DNA of 5,680 nt. Source: Kiritimatiellia bacterium. Lineage in GTDB: Bacteria > Verrucomicrobiota > Kiritimatiellia > RFP12 > UBA1067. The stretch covers positions 1 to 5,680 of the forward strand of contig JAKSOY010000266.1 in the NCBI GenBank assembly GCA_024405255.1, read 5' to 3'. Shown here piece by piece: positions 1 through 4,673 of this stretch. The notes under the pieces are model-generated. The model saw only the letters and a program-made list of their open reading frames with translations, was not told the origin of the DNA and made no database searches. A program made the position numbers and the translations under genes. Each line of letters begins with the position of its first letter. Position 1 is the first letter of the stretch.

Positions 1-242
1 TCCAGGACCGGCTCCTGCGGGAGGTACCCGACCTTCGTCCCCTTCGCGACCTGCACCGTGCCCATGAGCTCGGTGTCGAGTCCCGCGAGAATCTTGAGGA
101 GCGACGACTTGCCGGCGCCGTTCCCGCCGATGACGCCGATGTGCGCGCCGTAGAAGAACGAGAGGTTGACGTCCTTGAGGATCGTCTTCGTCCCCTGCTG
201 CTTCGTGACATCGATCAAACTGAACTGATATTCGCCTGCCAT
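1..242 (-). CDS. ettA: Energy-dependent translational throttle protein EttA (ABC-F ATPase), N-terminal part, cut by window edge
   Basis: Only the first 80 codons are inside the window; the rest lies beyond base 1. The translation begins MAGEYQFSLIDVTK and contains Walker A GGNGAGKS (residues 39-46) preceded by an LSFF strand, then a Q-loop in GYLPQEP (Q76). The order LSFF...GAHIGVIGG...LLKILAGLDTE...GYLPQEP closely matches the first ATPase domain of EttA, rather than a transporter ATPase or the other ABC-F branches (Uup, antibiotic-resistance ABC-F). EttA is a soluble protein that binds the ribosomal E site and gates entry into elongation according to ATP/ADP level. The ATG at 240-242 is supported by an AAAAGGATC Shine-Dalgarno a few bases upstream and by the match to the usual EttA N-terminus. 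A dedicated promoter lies just upstream. GC is 37/60 in the row 121-180, higher than in the operon next door. Confidence 0.9.
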   Translation of the reverse strand, partial: MAGEYQFSLIDVTKQQGTKTILKDVNLSFFYGAHIGVIGGNGAGKSSLLKILAGLDTELMGTVQVAKGTKVGYLPQEPVL

Positions 243-263
243 ATGATCCTTTTCCGCCGTCTT

Positions 264-283
264 CAGCCTGGTTTACAAGGCTG
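264..283 (-). promoter_or_regulatory. Small inverted repeat at the predicted 5' end of the ettA transcript
   Basis: CAGCCT (264-269 on the plus strand) and AGGCTG (278-283) form a perfect 6-bp inverted repeat around an 8-base loop. The start site predicted from the TATAAT at 288-293 falls at 281-282, so the hairpin would sit at or within two bases of the mRNA 5' end. No T-run follows it, so it is not an intrinsic terminator. It could be a 5'-protective stem, an operator, or chance. Confidence 0.35.
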
Positions 284-287
284 AGTC

Positions 288-317
288 ATTATACCACATC
301 GACATCAGCTCCGTCAA
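288..317 (-). promoter_or_regulatory. Sigma-70-type promoter for ettA, with extended -10
   Basis: On the minus strand TTGACG (312-317) is followed after 18 bases by TATAAT (288-293). The TATAAT is preceded by TGG, giving an extended -10 (TGGTATAAT). The -10 matches consensus perfectly and the -35 differs at one base. Transcription would start near 281-282, leaving a leader of about 40 nt before the ettA ATG at 242. This lets ettA be transcribed independently of the operon upstream. The call rests on sequence alone. Confidence 0.75.
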
Positions 318-421
318 AACGACGTGATCGGACAGCCAGTAAGATACTACGCCTTGCGCACAGAACCCATAATCACATCGACAATGATGGTGATGCCCAT
401 CCTCCAGGAGCCCGCATCTTC

Positions 422-440
422 ATCCGTTCTCGATCCGTTC
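422..440. repeat. Short direct repeat (2 x 8 bp, 11-bp period)
   Basis: ATCCGTTC occurs at 422-429 and again at 433-440, separated by TCG, so the two copies lie on the same face of the helix, one turn apart. The pair begins four bases beyond the stop codon of the SPFH gene and lies about 105 bp upstream of the ettA -35. It may be a protein-binding site or chance. The rest of the 243-443 spacer holds the ettA promoter and nothing else that I can support. Confidence 0.3.
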
Positions 441-443
441 TTA

Positions 444-1619
444 TTACATTCTAGGCAAAGGCGGAGGGCTGTCAGGTGTGACGTTTAACGACAAGGCCGC
501 CATCAAGTCCGAACATTCGCTTGCGCGAACCCACACACTAAGGCCAGAGCGCCAAACGAGCGTCTCCGGCGTAACCGCAAGCACCCCGTCTTTGACGCAT
601 GTTGCTATCTGCTTTAGCGGATAAGGACCATATTGCTTCCCATTAATTGCCAACGCATAGGAAATCTCGGGAATCGGCGGAGGCACAGACGGCACGCCAA
701 TGCCAGGCATCGAATTAACTACACTTCCCGCAATCGAACCGGCAACACCCATGCCGATCGCCGCACCCATCATTGGAGATGCAACCGAACCGGCACCCTC
801 ATTCCCTGCCGCCAGATCCGCCACATCAAACTGACGTTCCTCCTTTCGGGACAAACCGAGCACGGACCGCTCAAGAGCCTCTTTAGCGACCGCTGCCGCT
901 TTCTGGTCCAAATCAGCGATTACACTGCTCGTTTCAGACGTCAACCTCACATCCTCGACCGTAAACGAAGAAAGCTCGATCCCAAACTCTGCGGCGATGG
1001 TCTTGAAGTCCTGAAAAATCGCATTCCCGATTACATCCTGACTTAACACAACATCCCGAAGCGATACCGTCTTCAGCATTTTTGCCAATGACGGCTTAAG
1101 CAGCTGCATAAGTTTGGCGTTTAGCACTTCCCGCAGATCCGCACGTGAGAACACCGGCTTCGTCTGAACCAATGACTCCATAAAACGCATCGTATCAACG
1201 ATGGAGAATCCCATTGTCCCGTAAAGCGTTACGCCAGCCGTCAAGTCCACGCAAATGCCATTGGAGTCATACTTCGCACCGACCATGACCGGAGAAGGCG
1301 TTCCCCATCCAAAATCAGGCGCCGACAATGTCTGGACAAACCACACTTCCGCCGGATAGGGGGTTTCACCCGAATAGGCGAGCTTTGCCCAAATGTCCGT
1401 GAGTATCGGAAGGTTCTTCGTGTTCATAACATGGCCTTCCGCGCATGGGCGGAATGGTCCAGTCATCTTGCCGTTGATGACGACAACGGCCTCCTGCCCC
1501 GTCGAGACAATCAGCCGAGTATGCGTACTGAACCGATCGTCATGCGATGACTTGACCATCTTGCAAGCAATGGTCTCGTTATCCGTGGCATTCCATTTGG
1601 CGACATCAAGTATATGCAT
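444..1619 (-). CDS. SPFH-domain protein with C-terminal GYF_2 domain (YdjI-like)
   Basis: 391 residues. The N-terminal part is an SPFH/band-7-like domain (about 20-230), of the branch often labelled virion core protein-like or YdjI-like. Supporting signatures are TRLIVSTGQEAVVVINGK (34-51), NTKNLPIL (66-73), AEVWFVQT (90-97), and the domain end EFGIELSSFTVEDVRL (211-226). A short charged helical stretch follows (about 230-265), then a Gly/Ala/Met-rich linker (about 271-305), a proline segment VPPPIPE (312-318) and a GYF_2 module (about 321-373: YALAINGKQYGPYPL...LVWRSGLSVWVRASE). The tail ends SPPPLPRM. There is no signal peptide or obvious membrane segment, so it is probably cytoplasmic and held at the membrane by partners. 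The start has a strong AGGAGG site (1627-1632) 7 nt away, and the upstream gene ends 14 nt before it. The two genes upstream encode zinc-ribbon membrane proteins, as in Bacillus ydjGHI, where the SPFH protein is recruited by such partners. The stop is a double TAA TAA. The exact biochemical role is unknown; assembly of a membrane scaffold is inferred. Confidence 0.85.
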   Translation of the reverse strand: MHILDVAKWNATDNETIACKMVKSSHDDRFSTHTRLIVSTGQEAVVVINGKMTGPFRPCAEGHVMNTKNLPILTDIWAKLAYSGETPYPAEVWFVQTLSAPDFGWGTPSPVMVGAKYDSNGICVDLTAGVTLYGTMGFSIVDTMRFMESLVQTKPVFSRADLREVLNAKLMQLLKPSLAKMLKTVSLRDVVLSQDVIGNAIFQDFKTIAAEFGIELSSFTVEDVRLTSETSSVIADLDQKAAAVAKEALERSVLGLSRKEERQFDVADLAAGNEGAGSVASPMMGAAIGMGVAGSIAGSVVNSMPGIGVPSVPPPIPEISYALAINGKQYGPYPLKQIATCVKDGVLAVTPETLVWRSGLSVWVRASECSDLMAALSLNVTPDSPPPLPRM

Positions 1620-1633
1620 AGTTCATCCTCCTT

Positions 1634-2143
1634 TCAGGACATCCATTTTCTGACGGATTCGTAATCATTCTCGTAAAAATGCAAGCACCAACGGTTTATC
1701 CCGCTACCGGGACGCCTCGCAAGCTCCTTAAAGCGGGCAAAATCATATTGGCTTTCCTCAGCAATGCGCCGAAGCTGACCAAGCTGCTTATTCTCGACAA
1801 CTTTCGCCACTATCATCCCGACAATTGCCACGCCGCAGTACACCACACCTCCCCACGCAAACCAAGCCATCCAACCAGACGCCGTCGTCAGCGCCCAGCG
1901 CAAGAACACATATTCCAAATGGCAAGACACCAAAACAACGAGCACAGACGTGACTAGCGGAAAATGCTGATCCCTGATAATCGATTCTAACGCCACTCGC
2001 GAGACTCGTTGTTCAAAGCTTATTCGACAAATGACTTCACTTCCACACTTATCACAACGAATCAAATCATCGCCCTCTGCCGCAACCATCGGCGCATGGC
2101 AGACTGGGCATTCTCGCGTACGAAGATTTTGTCCGTCCCTCAT
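1634..2143 (-). CDS. Zinc-ribbon membrane protein with one transmembrane hairpin
   Basis: 169 residues, no named family recognised. The N-terminal zinc ribbon has Cys12-x2-Cys15 (ECPVC) and Cys30-x2-Cys33 (RCDKCG), 14 residues apart. It is followed by a charged stretch, two hydrophobic segments (about 61-80 and 93-114), and a charged tail with helical character ending ...FYENDYESVRKWM. The basic stretch after the second segment (QLGQLRR) places both ends in the cytoplasm, giving a hairpin with a Trp-rich turn (SGWMAWFAW). The order ribbon, hairpin, tail is the same as each half of the upstream gene's product, so the two genes look paralogous. The start codon overlaps the upstream stop as ATGA (2140-2143), and an AAAGGAG lies about 10 nt upstream. 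The neighbours suggest it helps recruit the SPFH protein encoded 14 nt downstream, by analogy with Bacillus YdjG/YdjH. It is certainly coding; the function is not established. Confidence 0.75.
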   Translation of the reverse strand: MRDGQNLRTRECPVCHAPMVAAEGDDLIRCDKCGSEVICRISFEQRVSRVALESIIRDQHFPLVTSVLVVLVSCHLEYVFLRWALTTASGWMAWFAWGGVVYCGVAIVGMIVAKVVENKQLGQLRRIAEESQYDFARFKELARRPGSGINRWCLHFYENDYESVRKWMS

Positions 2144-3297
2144 GACAGCTCCGCTCCTTTCACTGAATAGCAGTTACCTCGATACAGATCCATCAGCTTG
2201 TCTTTGAATTCATAAAACAAATCCGTCGTGGAATCGTTCTCTCCATGTGCGTCCTTAACAAGGAATTCCAACTCAAATAAACTTGGTCTTTCTTGCTTCA
2301 GCATTTCCTTCAGACGCTTGCGCATTTTACGCTCTTTCCTGCCGGCAACGGCAAATGCCACGGCGAGGTATGCCCAAACCGAATGCCAACTGTAAAGATA
2401 TTCTGTGACCGATCCCACGACAAACAACGAGACCAATGCTGCAACTAAGCAACCAATGGTTAATCTGCGCAAGGTGGCGGGGCTGTTTTCCTGCTCGTAT
2501 CTTGCCACGAAATCACGCAACAACCCCTTTATCTCGCCGCTTGAAACGATCCTCTCCACATGAATGGTTTTACCGCATTTGCGACAGACAACTGTCTGCC
2601 CCCAAAAATCGCCGACGCGATATGGGGCTCCACATTCCGGACATTCAGCAGGAGGGAGCGGATACGAATCGCCCTCCTTCAGCTCCATCATCTGTCCGCA
2701 ACTCACCTGCTCCCGTTCGGTCACAGAGGAATTCAGATCGGTGCCGTAAACATTCTTTATCTCGACATGTGCGCGGACAAACGTCCTCAAACGTTCCTTG
2801 AACACTTCATCGTACTCAAAGAATCCAATGCGGTCTTTCCCAGTCTTGCCGGCGATCATTCGATCACACTCACGCAACCCATCCTCAAGCCTATAGCCAC
2901 ACCGCTCAAACGCCTTGCGGATCTCTCTTCCAGATCGAAAATAGCGTCCAACCATAAATTGTACATTTAAGATGAAAAACGCAATCCAAAACCATTTCCA
3001 CCATGAGTCAACCGTGCAGAAGATAATCGAAATGAGCAAGGCGTAGAATGCGAGCATTGCCAACAGCGCAACGAACGGCGGCACAATCGGAATATTGATG
3101 AGAAAAGTCCCGATCCCGTTTTCTTCCAAAAACATCTTGACAAGTTTCGCTTCGTCCTGCTGCCTGACTTCGACAACAACCGGGATCTCGCGGCCGCACG
3201 CAGGGCAAACCAAACGATCCGACTTGAAATCAGATCGTTTGAACCGGCGATGGCAACCGGGGCATTCAATCACCTGTGTCTCAAATGTTTCAGTCAA
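2140..3297 (-). CDS. Membrane protein with duplicated zinc ribbon plus transmembrane hairpin
   Basis: 385 residues built as two copies of one module. Module 1 has a zinc ribbon with Cys12/Cys15 (CPGC) and Cys31/Cys34 (CPAC), hydrophobic segments at about 72-95 and 99-118, then a basic, helical tail (GRYFRSGREIRKAF...FFEYDEVFKERL). Module 2 has a ribbon with Cys219/Cys222 (CPEC) and Cys238/Cys241 (CRKC), hydrophobic segments at about 279-299 and 301-319, then a very basic tail (GRKERKMRKRLK...LFYEFKDKLMD). Both ribbons share the spacing CxxC-x15-CxxC. The positive charges put both ribbons and both tails in the cytoplasm, with short Trp-containing external turns (SWWKW; SWHSVW). The start codon is TTG (3295-3297), chosen because a GAGAGGAT site lies 8 nt upstream and the frame then enters the first ribbon directly. 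It is the first gene of the operon and overlaps the next by ATGA. I do not recognise a named family. A membrane anchor/recruitment role for the SPFH protein is inferred from context. Confidence 0.75.
   Translation of the reverse strand: MTETFETQVIECPGCHRRFKRSDFKSDRLVCPACGREIPVVVEVRQQDEAKLVKMFLEENGIGTFLINIPIVPPFVALLAMLAFYALLISIIFCTVDSWWKWFWIAFFILNVQFMVGRYFRSGREIRKAFERCGYRLEDGLRECDRMIAGKTGKDRIGFFEYDEVFKERLRTFVRAHVEIKNVYGTDLNSSVTEREQVSCGQMMELKEGDSYPLPPAECPECGAPYRVGDFWGQTVVCRKCGKTIHVERIVSSGEIKGLLRDFVARYEQENSPATLRRLTIGCLVAALVSLFVVGSVTEYLYSWHSVWAYLAVAFAVAGRKERKMRKRLKEMLKQERPSLFELEFLVKDAHGENDSTTDLFYEFKDKLMDLYRGNCYSVKGAELS
3211..3241. repeat. 9-bp perfect inverted repeat inside the first zinc-ribbon coding region
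   Basis: CAAACGATC (3211-3219) and GATCGTTTG (3233-3241) are perfect reverse complements with a 13-base spacer. They lie about 55-85 nt after the TTG start and encode part of the loop between the two cysteine pairs (KRSDFKSDRL, where RSD and SDR are near-mirrors). In the mRNA this could form a hairpin soon after initiation; in DNA it could be an operator. One repeat of this size is also expected by chance in a few kilobases. Confidence 0.3.
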
Positions 3298-3312
3298 GGC
3301 AATGATCCTCTC
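3295..3312 (-). promoter_or_regulatory. Shine-Dalgarno and TTG start of the first zinc-ribbon gene
   Basis: GAGAGGAT (complement of 3305-3312) sits 8 nt before TTG (3295-3297). No in-frame ATG or GTG lies between this site and the first Cys pair, and a second TTG (3300-3302) is out of frame. This fixes the start as TTG, a codon that usually lowers initiation. Confidence 0.55.
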
Positions 3313-3340
3313 TACATTTGATCAGGAACTCTCACGACCG

Positions 3341-3357
3341 AATTCTGACACAGAATT
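3341..3357. promoter_or_regulatory. Palindromic candidate operator upstream of the zinc-ribbon/SPFH operon
   Basis: AATTCTG (3341-3347) and CAGAATT (3351-3357) form a perfect 7-bp dyad around ACA. It lies in the 66-base spacer (3298-3363) between the acyltransferase stop and the TTG start, about 45 nt before that start. It is AT-rich and not followed by a T-run on the minus strand, so it fits an operator better than a terminator. I could not identify a convincing -35/-10 pair in this spacer. Confidence 0.4.
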
Positions 3358-3363
3358 TCATCT

Positions 3364-4086
3364 TCATCCTTCCCGGAAGCCGTGCAGAAGTTCTTTGCGA
3401 ATCTGCTCCGTCAGTCGCACGGCTGCGGCGTGGATGCCGGGGCCGTCGGCCTTCTCAACGGGAATCGTCGTGTGCGCCAGCGAATAGGTGACGACATGGT
3501 CCCCGAGATCCCATGGCGGCTGGCGCTTGCCGAGAATGCGTCGCGACGTCGTCAGGCGGATACACGCGACCGGCGCGCCAGCCCGAAGCGCCAGTTGCGC
3601 CGCCCCGCGTCGCAGGGGCTGAAGCCCGCCCGCGGCCGGCGAGCGCGTTCCTTCCGGAAAGATCAGCACGTTCCACCCCTTCGCCAGGAACGGAGCCGCT
3701 TTCTCCGGCAGCGTCGGATCGTCCGGAAGCGCCGTTGCTCGGACTATGGCCGTGAGGAACGGATTTCCCCTCAACGCTTCCTTGGCGACATACATCGTGC
3801 GCGGAATGAGCGCCGTCAGCATTACCACATCGATGAGCGAAGGATGCGACGCCGCAATCACCGAGCCCCTGATCTCCCCCAGGTTCCCGCGGTCAATGCG
3901 AATAAGCCGTGTCCAAATGAAAACGGACAGTATGAAGCGCCAGGTCGTGCGCACGATCGGCTGGCAGCGCTCAGGACGGCGCAGGACCAGCATCAGCGGC
4001 GTAATCAGCAACGCGCCCAGACCGAAGACGCCGAACAGCAGGACGGAGGTCGTTCCCCGGACGAACGCTCGCACGGCGGAAATCAT
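3364..4086 (-). CDS. PlsC-like lysophospholipid/1-acylglycerol-phosphate-type acyltransferase
   Basis: 240 residues. A hydrophobic N-terminal segment (about 14-36) should anchor it to the inner membrane. The LPLAT/PlsC catalytic motif HX4D is HPSLID (His81, Asp86), and the acyl-acceptor motif is FPEGTR (143-148). GNPFLTAIVR (98-107) sits where the second family motif is expected. The enzyme would transfer an acyl chain from ACP or CoA to a hydroxyl acceptor. The start is ATG at 4084-4086, which overlaps the upstream stop as ATGA. The frame stays open for about 101 further codons upstream, but those residues are Arg-rich, low-complexity and antisense to nothing useful, and they overlap a recognisable gene, so the longer version is rejected. 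Coupling to a KS and a KS-like gene suggests it handles their product, as in aryl-polyene-type clusters, rather than bulk phospholipid synthesis. Substrate unknown. There is no good Shine-Dalgarno, so translation probably depends on coupling. Confidence 0.85.
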   Translation of the reverse strand: MISAVRAFVRGTTSVLLFGVFGLGALLITPLMLVLRRPERCQPIVRTTWRFILSVFIWTRLIRIDRGNLGEIRGSVIAASHPSLIDVVMLTALIPRTMYVAKEALRGNPFLTAIVRATALPDDPTLPEKAAPFLAKGWNVLIFPEGTRSPAAGGLQPLRRGAAQLALRAGAPVACIRLTTSRRILGKRQPPWDLGDHVVTYSLAHTTIPVEKADGPGIHAAAVRLTEQIRKELLHGFREG

Positions 4087-4673
4087 CCGAGATCCCGAAG
4101 CTTCAGCCAGCGGCCCGTCAGCTCGTGTGTCCGGCCGGACAGGAAATCGCACCAGTCGGAGAAACTGACGGACGGACCGCCGACGGGTGCGTCCGAAACC
4201 ATCACGCGACGCCCCGTACCATTCGCGCCCAGACGGACGGCTGCGCCGTAGCCGTTTCCGGTTTCCTCGGCATAGACGAACGTCCGAGGTTTCGCACAGC
4301 CGACCGTCTCCAAAAGCCCGCACTCGAGCGAATCGTCCCCTGCGGCAACCGCCGTATAGGTCGCGCGGTTCTTCATCAGCACGCTCCACAGCCCCGGCGC
4401 GGCATTGTAGACGGACGTCGAAAAGCGGTTGGGCGAGACCGAGCCATCTGCCTGAAAGTCTTCGATGATCCGCCGCGTCAGCGTGTCCTCGCCGTCCCGC
4501 GACGCGAAGACGACCTCGTCGCCGGCGGCGCTCCCGACCGCATTCGCCAAGGCGAAGAACAGCTTCTGCAGCGGAGAGAACCGACGACGGACGAGCGGCG
4601 GGACGAACGAGACGTCCGGTGCGCTTCCCTCCGGCAGGACCGCCCAGGCGGAAACCATCACTTCACCGTTCAT
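4083..4673 (-). CDS. Beta-ketoacyl synthase-like protein, chain-length-factor type (ketoacyl-synt_2 family)
   Basis: 196 residues, only about half the length of a full ketosynthase. It matches the N-terminal-like KS family (Pfam ketoacyl-synt_2) found in aryl-polyene clusters: VPPLVRRRFSPLQKL (24-38), FASRDGE (56-62), FSTSVYNAAPGLWS (84-97), TAVAAGDDSLECGLLE (97-112). Aligned without gaps to the neighbouring KS nucleophile region (ACTSGSL against AAGDDSL), the catalytic Cys position is Ala101; a Cys at 108 is seven residues off. The HGT and GHT histidine motifs are absent. It is therefore probably non-catalytic and works as partner of the KS encoded upstream, as chain-length factors do in type II systems. 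The start is ATG at 4671-4673, overlapping the KS stop as ATGA; Met6 is an alternative. The gene ends in an ATGA overlap with the acyltransferase. An in-frame extension upstream is Arg-rich and overlaps the KS, so it is rejected. Confidence 0.8.
   Translation of the reverse strand: MNGEVMVSAWAVLPEGSAPDVSFVPPLVRRRFSPLQKLFFALANAVGSAAGDEVVFASRDGEDTLTRRIIEDFQADGSVSPNRFSTSVYNAAPGLWSVLMKNRATYTAVAAGDDSLECGLLETVGCAKPRTFVYAEETGNGYGAAVRLGANGTGRRVMVSDAPVGGPSVSFSDWCDFLSGRTHELTGRWLKLRDLG

Noticed and set aside
311..327. Small CGTC/GACG stem (CGTCGTTTTGACG on the minus strand) as a terminator for the SPFH operon
   Set aside because: Only four base pairs, with no following T-run, and it overlaps the ettA -35 element.
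347..400. Minus-strand 17-codon open frame MGITIIVDVIMGSVRKA ending TAG, in the spacer before ettA
   Set aside because: The purine-rich GGAGG abuts the ATG with no spacing, so initiation is unlikely. It is too short to judge as a gene or as the remnant of one.
2967..3269. Minus-strand frames of 66-100 codons inside the first zinc-ribbon gene
   Set aside because: Alternative frames within a gene with clear duplicated domains; they have no motif, and their composition is typical of shadows.
3336..3360. Possible ECF/sigma-W-like promoter (TGAAAT-N16-GTCGTG) before the zinc-ribbon operon
   Set aside because: Tempting because the Bacillus ydj operon is sigma-W controlled, but only the TGAAA part is a fair match. 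The -10 element and spacing do not fit well, and the elements overlap the dyad.
4087..4389. 101-codon upstream extension of the acyltransferase frame
   Set aside because: The residues are Arg-rich and match no domain, and they overlap the KS-like gene in another frame. The ATG at 4084-4086 forms an ATGA overlap and begins the membrane anchor directly.
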